A stretch of DNA of 64,000 bases. It comes from Rostratula benghalensis (taxonomy: Eukaryota; Chordata; Aves; Charadriiformes; Rostratulidae). Below, in pieces: positions 53,156 through 64,000 of this stretch. The DNA lies in assembly GCA_013399305.1 (NCBI GenBank), contig VXAI01000083.1, forward strand, positions 2,749,156-2,813,155. Reading direction: 5' to 3'. The translations under genes and the position numbers were made by a program. The stretch's first letter is position 1. Each line of letters begins with the position of its first letter. The notes beneath the pieces are model-generated. The model saw only the letters and a list, made by a program, of their open reading frames with translations, made no database searches and was not told the origin of the DNA.

Positions 53156-53360
53156 CATTGGGATGCACTTCTAGAATGATATTTCATGCGTAAAAGGTAT
53201 CAAGTACTGTTACAAAGATATCCTAGAAATAAGTAATTGCTAGACAATCCATTTTTAAAACCAGTGACTGATCATATCAATTATGATACACATTCCATAA
53301 TAATAATTGTCTAAAATATGCAGCATGTTGTAGAAAACCTATAGCTTCAGCGAGCATCCT
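53156..53360 (+). repeat. Local direct duplication, copy 2
   Basis: Shorter partner of the block at 51811-52067, with scattered substitutions, loss of a few bases after the ATGCGTAAA motif, and no AT-rich insert. Similarity begins and ends abruptly at CATTGGGA and GAGCATCCTT, so the duplicated unit is well bounded. Confidence 0.93.
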
Positions 53361-53749
53361 TAGTTGAAGTAGTGTTGCCTTTTCCAAGGGTGGTGCACAC
53401 AAGTATAATGTCAGGCCAAAAGTATATAAACCATCTCTGATCAGAGAATTTCATTGTCTGTATGAGATTGAATCACCACTCACATCACATTAAATGTATA
53501 CACTAACCTCATCCACAGATCCTGTCTTTAATTCTACTGTGAGTAATGATTTAGGTTTTTTACAGTTAAAATTATGGCAAGCATTAGCATACTATGAAGA
53601 CGAGAGGTAAATACTGGATATATGCTGAGAGGAAGAAGATCTGAGACACCAGGACAGCAAAAGTGATCTATTTAATTTGCTAAGGTCCACCAGAGGATGT
53701 TCCTTGAAATTCCTTAGTAACAGAAGGAAGTTATTTCAGGTCTCTTGAG

Positions 53750-55070
53750 AAAATTGCTTAATTCATTTGCATGACATTTAGTGTCATATTCATGCTGAGA
53801 AATGCACATTTAGTTGGAAGGGAATAATTCATTAAAGTAAAGGTTATACGGTAATTATCAACTTCCAGCATTTTTGTACAGAGAGAAGTCCAAATCCTGC
53901 TGATAGTCAGGCAAAATAGAGGTAGTAAGATCTGTGTTTTGGCTAACGGTAGCAGAGATACTGGCTGCCTCTGATACTTCTGCATCCAGTCTAGAAGTTT
54001 TCCAACTGGAATTGATACTAACTTATGCTTGGCTGTAGTGTGGATGACATGCTTTCAAGAAGGTCTGGAAAAGAGAAGTAAATCTTTGTGCCAATAGGCG
54101 GAGAGGTTCACATCCATGAAGGGACTTCCCTGCAAAGTAAAATTTAGATTCCTCAATAATAAAATCAGTAGGATCAGTTTAATTCTGTGATCCAGAGTGG
54201 TCCAGGCACAGAATCCAGGGCAAACAAAAAGTGGCATATCAGAGTATTGCCATCTACAGGACCAAGACATTTGAGGCAAAAGTTCACAGCATATGCCAGA
54301 ATATAGATTAAAAATCTGCTTTCAATGACTGTATTTTAAGACAGTCTGGATATCATTGCTGCATAAACAAAAGACAAGACAGGTTACACATAATGTGATG
54401 CTTGAAATATTGAGAAGTTAGGAATTAGTTTATTCTTTCTTAACAATCTGAGAGTCTTTTCCAGGGTGAAGCCACTTTTAAATAGTTACCTTTTAGTATC
54501 TATTTTTGAAGTTATTGTAAACTGTTGGCTACCTGGCCATTTAGAAAACCTAACCACTCTCTTTGAGTTCCCAAAGAGAAAAGAAGCACTGTTCCAGGGA
54601 TTAGTCAGATACTTAAAAGAACTGAACATCTGTGAAAAACCTGAATAGAAATTTTGCCGCAGTGCAGTCTGTAACATTGGAAGAGCTTGTTCAAGACAAT
54701 TTGCTATGAGTGGTGTATGGCTTGATGGTAAAGTAAACCTGTCTAATGTCTATCTCCTACTGAAAGAGGAGGTTTGGCCTTGTTTTTGAATCATTCCCTT
54801 GTGTTGGAAATGAAAATTGACTGACTTTGTAGTGAACTGGTTAAAGACAGCAAACTGCAAGAACGTGATGTTTGGGCCACTAAGGACTTCTGATCCCACA
54901 GCTTTGGCACAGCAAGTCCTGATACAGACTGCAAAATATACATTTAATACCTTGCTTATGCAAATGATAGCATTAAGATCCAAAAAACTCTGTTTAGACA
55001 GGGAAGCAAAGACACCTTGTATTTCTGGCCTCAGTTTTCCGAGGTCATACACAAACCAGCGTGACTAGTT
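53750..55070. other. ORF-dense island on both strands, origin unknown
   Basis: Compared with its flanks this 1.3 kb is a little GC-richer and unusually open. Minus-strand frames occur at 54750-55052 (100 codons), 54486-54677, 54055-54279 and 53758-53985, with a further protein-like frame at 53858-54022. Plus-strand frames occur at 54466-54648, just after a good acceptor-like TCTTTTCCAG, and at 54817-55068. No family motif is recognised. Possible readings are a degraded mobile element or pseudogene, or remnants of exons. The strand cannot be decided. Confidence 0.3.
53858..54022 (-). other. Protein-like open segment, unknown (hypothetical)
   Basis: The minus strand is open for 54 codons between an in-frame TAA and a TGA. 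The peptide is acidic and S/T-rich (it includes RLDAEVSEAASISATVS and LPDYQQDLDFSLY), quite unlike the hydrophobic or basic noise peptides of this AT-rich window. There is no ATG; AG dinucleotides that could act as acceptors (TTCCAG, CTTCTAG) occur inside it. A second frame over the same bases is also open, which weakens the case. Not recognised. Confidence 0.15.
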
Positions 55071-57469
55071 AGGTTTCCAGGAATATAAGCTTTAGGAACT
55101 CCCCACAGCTGGTCAAGTAGTTTGACACTGTTGTGAGTTTGAGTGCTAATAATATGAATTTGTTTACATTTCTTCCCTACCTTTTGAAATCAACATAGTT
55201 TAAAAAAAAAGATAAAAAAGAGACAGGGCTTTCTGGCTGCATGCCAAGATTTTTAGGTATTCAATTTCTGCCCATGGAGGCAAAGACAGCCTTATAAATA
55301 ATTAGGCTATAATCCAAGGACAGAAATCAAGACTCAGTTTATGAAATTTCTTTTATTCAACAAATTTGAAAGAATGCTTGTGTTGGTGTGAATCAGAGAC
55401 GAGCATTTCTCAGAAGTAGGTTTTTTCCCTATGGAAAAGTTTTTACTTTTTTCAAACTAGCTCAGACCATTAGCAGTGTCTTTAGAAATCTTAAGTTTTC
55501 TTTCACAAGATTCCACATGCTCTAGCTAGAACTGCTTTTGTGTGCATAATCATATAAAAGTGATGATGGTAACAGCATATATAATTCAAACAATTAAGCT
55601 ACTGCAATGAGGGCGGAATAATGTCTTTGTGAGTTAAATCATATTTGCAGTTTGGTTAGTGTCCTGCATAATATATTTGAGTGGTGCAATGTTTTGTCTG
55701 CCATAAATAGCAGCTTTTACTTTCTTTGTGTTTCTACTATATCAGCCATGCACTAGGATAAACAACACACCATAAAAGAGCAGAAGGCACAGTTAAGATA
55801 GAATCATTATGCAAATAGGTTATGGCATGCTTTATATGAGAACAGCTTCCCTAAAGAGACCTAATGGGATGACTGACCTATAAAGCATTTAATTTGTTGT
55901 TAGCATTTCATTTAATTGTCTTTCAGTTCCTCTAGGAATAAAACTTTTAATTGTAAAAACTTCTAAATGACATAATGGTTGATTTCTCTTTCTGTAACTA
56001 ACAGGTTCCTCTCATAGTAAAAATAGCTTGCCATAATTTTCCAAGTGTACTTTTAAAATTCTGATATAATTCTGGTGAAAATGTTAGGATTTTAGACTTC
56101 AGCTGACAAAATTCTATTAGACTGTTATTCTAGAAATGTTAATGAGCAGCATGTTGAAGAAAGACTATACATCTTGATATACAGGTATACAACAGATGAT
56201 CAATTTTTCTTACTTTGACCTTTGAGTGGTAGATTCAGGATCCATAGTCCTAGCAGAATTGATTATTGTGTGAAGGTTACATACAATAGGGGGTAAAGAG
56301 TATATAAATAAATCTTCATTTTCTTTGACCAACTACTAAAAGAGATTTAAAACCCCTACAAAAAGTCCAGTGGCATATAATATTCATTAACAAGTCTAAG
56401 TAAAGGGAGTGTATAAATGACATATATATTAGTTATTTCAATAAAAGCCTTTAGATTTGTTTACAAAGACAAACTGATTTTTTTCCCAGAGAGAGGCAAT
56501 TTTTATGTCTCCAAAGTCAGGCCCGGAGACATCTCTTAAGGTATGATAAAGAGGTCATTACTGCTGGGAATCTGATTTCAAAGTTTGGGGGGGTTTTGAT
56601 GAACAACAGAATGGCTGACATAATTTGAGTTTAAATTGCTATACTTTTTTGACAGTGGAAAATACTGGGACTACTTCAGAGAAATGGGGTAGGAAACATT
56701 TTTTAACCAACACAGCAGTATTTGAGGTATCCAAGTGAAATAGAACCAGCTGCAGTGTCTCCCTACACTTTCCAACAATGATGGGGCTCATTTTTCTGCA
56801 TGAAGATCCTCAACATCTCCAGAGGAATTTCTTTAAAGTTACGCATGTATCTAAATGTATTCTGGCACCTGGATAAACTATATTCCTTGTGGTGACCTAA
56901 CCTGGTACCATTGAGTATTATTTTTAGGGCAGATGAGTATCCATACAAAGTAGAACCACATAAGCTGAAGAGAGACATCCATCACAGCTGATCCTGGTGT
57001 GGCTAAGCTTTTTGCTTCTAGCCTATTTAAACAGCTGGGCAATCTAAGAGAACCTTCTTGCCGCTATCTGTCTAGAATTGAGAACTGCTGTGTAAATCCT
57101 TACGTCAATAGGAAGACTCATATTTCACAGGGAAGAGGTTCTTACAAATCTTGGATAAATGTCCCCACAGGTAAGATGTAGGGTATACTATTTCTACTAT
57201 TTCTTCTGCATTAATTACGAATCCTTGAATTAAATTGTATGATTGCAAATCTGTATAGAGTCTGTATCTCATTGTAGTCTTTAAGGTCTTGATGCTAGAA
57301 AGCACACTGCTTTCCCAAACCTTCCTCTTTTACTCTTCTGTGTTGCCTGTGTGGCTTTGTATTCTATAGGGAACATAGGGAGGGATATTGACAGGCGATT
57401 CAGCTTGAAAAGGAGTTAGCACAGTCTTTTTACACCGGGATCTAAGAAGTATTTATATGTCCAAGAAGA
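55071..57469. other. AT-rich noncoding DNA, no confirmed gene
   Basis: About 2.4 kb. Near the 3' side, 57035-57170 is bracketed by an acceptor-like TATTTAAACAG and a donor-like CCCCACAG/GTAAGA and is open in one plus-strand frame, but nothing in it is recognisable. The remainder is AT-rich with short random frames. Confidence 0.6.
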
Positions 57470-58381
57470 AAGCCTTAGCCAGTGGAATTCCTCAAGAATC
57501 AATACCAAATACTAGTCACTATTCTTAAGAACAAGCTGGATGACAGGAGTGAATGCAAACTTACCAAGGTTGCAGATGATACTAAACAGGGAGAAAAAAA
57601 AAAAAATGAGTAGGCTAAATCAGGCCAGGAAGAATTGCATGTTCAATAAAGATAGATGTGAAGTCCCACACCTGGGATGGAATAATACCATATAAGTGTA
57701 CAGGCTGGGAGTCACCCAGCTGAAAATTACCTGTGATTCCTGGTGAATAGCAAACTGAAAATGAGCCACAAATATGCCCTGGCAGCCTAGACCGTCAACA
57801 GCATCTTGGGCTACATCAACAAAAGAACAGTCACAAAGATCAGGGAATGTGATTGCTTCACTCCAATCAACATTTGTCATGCCACACCTGGAAAACTTTG
57901 TCCAGCTTTGATACCCCAATTTCAAAGAGACAATAAAAAATGGAAAAGGTATAGCAGAGAGCCACAAAGATAATCAGACAGTGGGAGAACTTAGCATGTG
58001 GAGGAAGGATGAAAGACTGTGTTGTTCACCCAAGAGAAGGCTCAGGGGAAAAAAAAAAAAAAAAAACAAACAAACAAGCACAAACTCACAGTACTTAAAG
58101 GGTAATTATAGAAAGATGGAGGTAGTCTCTTTACAGGGATGCATTCTGACAGGACAAGAGGCAACAGAATTAAGTTGCTTCAGGGGAAATATTGGTCTGG
58201 ATACAAGAAAAGAATTCATTACAAGAAAAAAACAACATTGGAATAAGTTACAGAGAAGTGGTGGAATCTCCCTTGCTGGAAATATTCTAGACTTTGCTTG
58301 ACAGGGATAACCTTTCAACAGAAGGTTGGACCATACGGTCTCCAGAGATGCCTCCCAACTTAGATTTTTCTATGATTCTAA
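57470..58381 (+). mobile_element. CR1 non-LTR retrotransposon, ~0.9 kb, degenerate
   Basis: A CR1 LINE copy in plus orientation, opposite to the other two. It begins within the reverse transcriptase domain (SGIPQES, matching the family's GVPQGS motif, then a decayed equivalent of the catalytic region near GTTGCAGATGATACTAAA at 57569), continues through the C-terminal domain (CTTGGGCTACATCAACAAAAG near 57806) and the 3' region (AGAGAAGGCTCAGGGG; GACAGGACAAGAGGCAA; GGTTGGACCATACGGTCTCC), and ends at 58381 with TTCTATGATTCTA, the CR1 terminal octamer repeat. Stops and indels are frequent. An A18 run interrupts the 3' region. The 5' boundary is approximate; the 3' end is certain. Confidence 0.93.
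58049..58078. repeat. A18 plus (CAAA)n tract inside CR1
   Basis: Eighteen A followed by CAAACAAACAAG, located where the CR1 consensus has ordinary complex sequence. It is either a microsatellite grown within the element or the tail of a small nested insertion that cannot be delimited. Confidence 0.85.
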
Positions 58382-61300
58382 AAAAGTCTGGTATGCTGTT
58401 ATGACATTTCTTCCTGCACGTTATTTTTTAATACTCAAAATCTTGTCTGAAATTTATACCTCATTTCACAGCCATTTATCATGTTAATAACTTTGTTATG
58501 AAGAGAAACCTCCTTTCTACAAATTGAACAATTCAGTCATTAGTAAAACATGTTTGCAGGTTAAGTCTGCTGATAAGGTATGACAAAGACAAGAACTGAT
58601 AACCAGGATTTTGTTGGATTTGTCATGGACATATTTTAGTTCCTGCACCAGAGAATATTAAATCTTGATGTAAACATAGACAGCAACGTATTTAAAAATG
58701 TCAGAGCAAAAGATTCCAATAATCACAAGGAAGAAAAAAAAAATCAGGATTTTTATAAAGGTTTTTCCTAATTCTGAAGTACTGTATTATAATTGAAAGA
58801 CACAGGGATACATATATACATGATGCTTCCAGAAAGAAACCTTTAATATTCTGTTGGCATTCTTCTCCAGGAAGCTGCAGAACTCATGTATTTTCATTTA
58901 GATTCTTCCATCTTAACCTTTCTTCATGTCATTGCACCCTTAAGCAAAAGTGTATAATGTATATTATTTTATCCATTAATCTCCCATTTTTAATGTTATT
59001 ATACCTCAGAAGGATTCATTGTGGATAATTCTGAAATATTTTGTCCATCATAATACTACACTCAACAAGCAATTCAAAGCAATCAATTAAAAAATGAAAA
59101 AGCCAAACCCCAGAAATATCTAAGGTTTATCCTCCCACTATGATTGAAAGAAAAAAAAACAAAACAGCCAAACCCACATGTATTTTTTAATTCTACAAAA
59201 CCTCTCCACATAAACCTCTCCACATCCTGGAATTAACATTTCCAAAAGCATGATAAAAACACGCATATTGTTGTTTATAAATTAATTTACAAGATTAGTC
59301 TAAGAAAGATAAGCCAACCTGAATTAAAAGGAAGAGTCATTGAACTGATGATGCTCAGAAATTTAGAGTTCACAAATATGTGTAAAAAGGAGAGTAAAGT
59401 TGCTTGGAGATGACACTAAAAGCAGTAACAAACCTCAAAATACAACAGATGTAACTGAAAATTCTTCTGGATTCTCAGTGCTGAGGACAGAGTAATTCCT
59501 GCAGTCATTTTGTTGAAAATAATTGGAAAATGAAGGCAACTGGTACAATTTCTAACATGGCTGAGTGGTGAAAGAATAAAAATGCATTGTTTCTTGTTTT
59601 ATATGTCAGAATGTAATACTGGAGATAATTTTACCTAAAATATGAAACAGAGTGGTAAGGAAATGTGAACACGCCAAATTTCACTTGTGGCACTGTGATA
59701 CTTTTACATTCACGGAAAGGGAAAACATATCGCTAAGTAAATCTTAAGTAAAACTAAGTTAATGGAGAAAGAAGTAGTTCACAGAATTGCAGTTGTATCC
59801 AGAAGGAATGTGCTGAATCAATGCTATCCACACACAGGCTTAACGTTACTGAAGATAGCTTACTCTCTAAACTGTTTATATTATAAAACCTTATGCGATT
59901 CACAGCAGAATGAGTGGAAAACCACACTTGTTTAACTCCTGTAATTCAGAAGTTTTTCTTTAGAAAAAAATGAAGATCAGCTCTGCAAAGATTAATGCTC
60001 CTAAACTGATTTATATTCAAGTCCCTTAGTAAAGCATCTGTTAAGTTTCTCCATATCATATGTGTGTTAGGCATAGAGCCTTAGGGTTTTTAACTATAAT
60101 AAATCCAGAGTTGATTTTCCAAACCTATTGCTACTACAGCAGTTTTTCCATTTCACAACAACCTTCTCTTAGATTTATGTCCTTTAAAATGTATTTGTCC
60201 TCTACTAATCAAGGATGTTTGGAAATCTCTCTGATTGCTTTCCCCATGATCATCATTTCTAGTATCCCCTCAGATAACACCATTTATTTAAACTATCTCA
60301 GATATCTATAATGTGGCAGAAAAAGACATGGCCCAGTTTTGCCAGAAAAATGTAGCACAATCCTAATTTCACTTTTACAGTTTAAATAAGTGATAGTTTT
60401 CAAGTTAGCATCAGTTTTGTTCAAGCAAAGTAAAGGACAGACTAAGAACCAGGCCTGTTTCCAGGTCACTGTTTGAATTGGCTTGACAGATTTCTTGCTA
60501 CTCAGGATTATCCACTAAATTATTTCTATAGCTTATAGTAAATTAGTATTATAATTCTATATTCCTAACAGATAACCAGGACAGAATATTAGTATGAACA
60601 CTGGAACAAATCAAAATAAAAATTTTGTCCTGTCAAGATTAAATTTCAGGACTTTTTTTAGGAATGTTCTATAAATACTCATTAATCATTGCTAATTATT
60701 TCAAAGAAATGTGAAGTAACACCACAATCAACACCAGTCGTGTTTCACCAGTCTTGGTTTTAAAATTTCACCTCTTTTTCATACATAAACTTGCATGTAA
60801 GCATCAGTCCATTGGATCATTTTTTGACATCTTCCTGAAAGCAGTGCTATCGAGCAACCTGGAAATCTGCCATACATCCATGGTATTTGTAATATAATTA
60901 CAGGAGCACAGTTTCAGTCCTAGACTAGAGACATATGGAAAGTAAGAATTTACAAAGGGAAACAACTGCAGCACCAATCCTGCTTAAGGTTTTACTTAAA
61001 TTTACAATTTTCAACAGATGTTTAGACTGCAACCAGAGATACTTAGTGTCTTATGAAAGAATTATTCTGTGATGAAGAATTCTTGAGAGATGCATACGAA
61101 GAGAATACAAGAAGAGCTATCACTATCACAAAAATCTACAAAACTACAAAATACTTACCATGAAGTACTGCCATTATTACAATAGATTCTTCCTTCTTTG
61201 TTACTATTATTACTGATTGTTCTGTTTTGAAGAGAAGGGAAAGACATTCTCCATAGTCTGAGTATTTCATCTACAGGAGGATGCAGATACTTTGTGAAAA

Positions 61301-64000
61301 CTTGTCTGCATCTTATTTAAATCATACAGGAGAGGCATAAAGACTACATGAACGGCAAACAAAACGTATAGACAAACATGGTGAGAACAACTGGATAAAA
61401 GAAGTCAAATTATTTGGCAGGGTTTTACATCACATTTAATTTTGCTGGCAGGGCATCATATGAAATTAAGATAAAACTCAGACAGAGTATTGTTAGAATC
61501 TGTTATCATGGGTTAAATTCTAAGGTTAAATTTCTGTTATTCCAGAGAAAATTCAGCTCTGACTTTGAGCTGTAGCCAATATGCGTAACGCTATTAAGGG
61601 TCCATAAAATGAATCACAAAATTTATTTTCTTTATTAAAGGAATGTAAAATGAAATTTTAACTTTCAGGCATTTTCATATTAACTCAATGTATGGAAGAA
61701 TAATCAAAAAGCATATAAATGCTATAAGTTCCTTGCCATATTTTGATTTTAAGAAATGAAGGAAAAATAATAATAAAGGGGAAATGACAAAAACAAAATA
61801 ATACTTTAGTATTCTGCAGATGAAATGTTTAATAGATTTCCTTGTTTTTCTAAGTGTGCATTAGAATTTAGAGGAGAGTAACAATTTTTTTTGTTACTCA
61901 GTCTGAAATTTTGTACCCTATGAATGCAGTTAATAATATAAATTAAAAACATGAAATACTAGCCAAACATTTTGAAATCCAGTCATGTCTGAGCAGTAAA
62001 TGAATTCACAAGACTAACTTTTGGCTTCCTGTTTTATGTATTCCCACATTTCAATAAAAACAGCAGATACCTTTTGGCATAATTTTAAAAGGCTGTATTA
62101 ATAATTATGGTGGGGTTTGCATACACTATTCCTTAAAAAGGTTACAATCCTGCATGTTTTGGCATTACAGTTATTTGATGTGATGTGTTCTTTATGTTGG
62201 TGTTATAATACAGCAGGTTCATATCCTCCTTTAGTTGCATTAAAATGTTGATTTGAGCAGTGTTCATTGTACGGATCAGTGCACTACCATAAATTTCTAT
62301 TACATCTGACTCTTTATATCTTCATACTTGGCAAGAAAACACAGAAAAACTTGTAAAGATACTCAGCTCCTTCTCATTCAGGACATAATTTAAATCTGAA
62401 TGCAGAGTAAAGCTCTTTTAAATTGTTGCCACTGATGGCTACTGTGCCGTAGGAGGTGAACTGTGATCGTGTTTTAATATAGTTTAATCAGAACTCACAA
62501 ACCAATTGCATTAACCTGCAAGACACGCTGTGTTGGATAATATACAGATGTTGCATGAAGGACTATGCTCCATCTCCAGGAATTCGCACTTCTTGTCTCA
62601 TGTCCTTAGTACCACACAGTTAATATGGTAGAGCTACACAGAAAATCAGATTGATACTTGACAGATATAAAGGAAACATGGAAGAAAGGCAAAAGTTAAA
62701 AGCAAACTTCTAAATGTGACCTCTTCTGTCCTTTCTGGGGATTTGGACATTTTGATCACTTCTGTGCCACTATCTAAAAATGTAAAAGCTATATTGGGAT
62801 GAGACTAGAAGGGTGAAATATTAGCTGAGAAAACCACAATGTTCTTTGTTGGTGATTTATTCTAGCTTCAGTTAATGTGTTTTCTTAAGACTTTGGATGG
62901 TGTCATCTTCATTCTAAATTGTTAAGTTTCAGGCATGCAGCTATATTATTAAAAATTCCTTTTGATAGAATTAGACTATCATTACCAGGTAATGAGAAGA
63001 ACATTACTGACTTTGTGAGGAATTGCATCTTCCAGGATTTTCATCTAAATTAAACTTTGGTCTGACTTAAAAGAATAAATTGTCTCTGAAGTCTAGCGTT
63101 TCCTTGGTGATATTTTTTATTCTTGTGTCATAATGCAAGTAGATGAAACATTTGAAACTTTTGTAAGATTACTTTCCAATACTGCAAAATATGGAGATCA
63201 CAGAAAAATTGAGTGATGCCAAATGAATGGAACAGAGAGCATGCAATTATGACTAAAGTGGGACTAAGTAAGTAAAGGTTAAGTGCAGCATGACATGATA
63301 GAGCAGGGAAAAAAGGAAAGGAAAAATTGCACTGTGCTTCTTTTTATAACTCATACATACAATTTCTGTAAGTCATAGGTAATTTATGTAGATCATACAT
63401 AGTAGCGTTGTGCGATACGAGTGTTATGAAGTTGCCTGAGAATCAGTTGATGATGAAAATTACTAATAAACACACAGGGAAGAAAGGCAGAAATATGTTT
63501 AAAATTAGATGTTAAAATTATTTCTGCTAGATATAGTATCACTCCAGCTTGCTGAGAGTCCATCTACCTCTCAGAGATTCATATTCTCTTTCTCTCTCTT
63601 TCCACACAATCTATAATATTTCTAACTAAATGTACATGAACACAGACAGGAATGGAAGGGCAAATGGAAATATGGTCCAACATAGATATGCACTAATTTT
63701 TTTTCTTCAGAGACAATTACTTTCATTACCTGGAATTTTTAATAAATAAACCAGCTACGGAGTCACTACCTTGTAGAAAAGACATATGCTGGAGGACTAC
63801 ACAGAAACCAAAATAAATTTGCAATATGAAATCCAGTTCAAAAAATAACTTCTTCATTTACGTAGTCCCTGTTCAAGCTGAATAAAAATAATACGAAAAT
63901 ATAATAATTTTCCACAGAGACATGAGAGAAAAATGACAGCATTTTGACCAGAATAAATTTTGTTATATAAAAAACCTGATGTGAGTATAGCAGTTGGGAG
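58382..64000. other. AT-rich noncoding DNA, no gene recognised
   Basis: About 5.6 kb downstream of the CR1, with a 14-bp perfect duplication at 59198-59225 and a CT-rich tract at 63584-63603. The longest open frame is 83 codons (60060-60311) and motif-free. The segment 62030-62560 is sequence-complex and may hold conserved noncoding DNA. No RNA gene is recognised. Confidence 0.65.
59198..59225. repeat. 14-bp perfect tandem duplication
   Basis: AAACCTCTCCACAT occurs twice head to tail. Simple slippage duplication. Confidence 0.9.

Noticed and set aside
51811..53360. Duplicated blocks read as paired LTRs of a provirus
   Set aside because: The 1.1 kb between them has no retroviral coding wording, and the blocks lack TG...CA ends, a TATA/poly(A) arrangement and a primer binding site.
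57620..58318. Frames of 115, 106 and 70 codons
   Set aside because: All fall inside the plus-strand CR1 copy and are antisense shadows or remnants of it.
1..64000. Prokaryotic-style systems (operons, CRISPR, phage, toxin-antitoxin)
   Set aside because: Base composition, avian CR1 elements and absence of long open frames show vertebrate nuclear DNA.

Overview
The window is AT-rich vertebrate nuclear DNA with no bacterial-style gene organisation: no operons, ribosome binding sites, CRISPR arrays, tRNAs or rRNAs, and no long open frames. Three insertions of the CR1 non-LTR retrotransposon, with the family's characteristic 3' end, RT-domain wording and terminal ATTCTATG-type repeat, point to a bird (a reptile is less likely). 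The stretch is best read as intergenic or deep-intronic sequence. No complete protein-coding gene can be supported.

Layout. 1-5217: single-copy AT-rich DNA. 5218-5551: short 5'-truncated CR1, minus strand. 5552-13163: unremarkable AT-rich DNA. 13164-15137: the main landmark, a ~2 kb CR1 on the minus strand carrying the ORF2 linker, reverse transcriptase remnants and 3' region, with the catalytic FADD box mutated. 15138-32640: AT-rich DNA with a few small repeats, a (TTTTA)n microsatellite that holds a 19-base assembly gap, and an exon-like open frame at 25329-25478. 32641-33235: a GC-richer island with a possible TATA box, an exon-like segment on the minus strand and a probable ERVL-like LTR fragment. 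33236-40761: AT-rich DNA, possibly containing conserved noncoding elements. 40762-40926: the best protein-like short segment in the window, shaped like a last exon on the minus strand. 40927-51810: AT-rich DNA with microsatellites and a 22-bp tandem duplication. 51811-53360: a local direct duplication (about 205-257 bp copies, 1.35 kb apart). 53750-55070: an island unusually open on both strands. 57470-58381: a third CR1, plus strand, ending in the family's terminal octamer repeat. 58382-64000: AT-rich DNA with nothing recognised.

The only functional units recognised are dead mobile elements. The exon-like segments are hypotheses from reading frame and splice-site inspection. They do not join into one convincing gene: three of the four minus-strand segments end in a stop codon, so they cannot all belong to one transcript. 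The most useful follow-ups are a translated search of 40762-40926 and 53750-55070 and a cross-bird alignment of the whole window.
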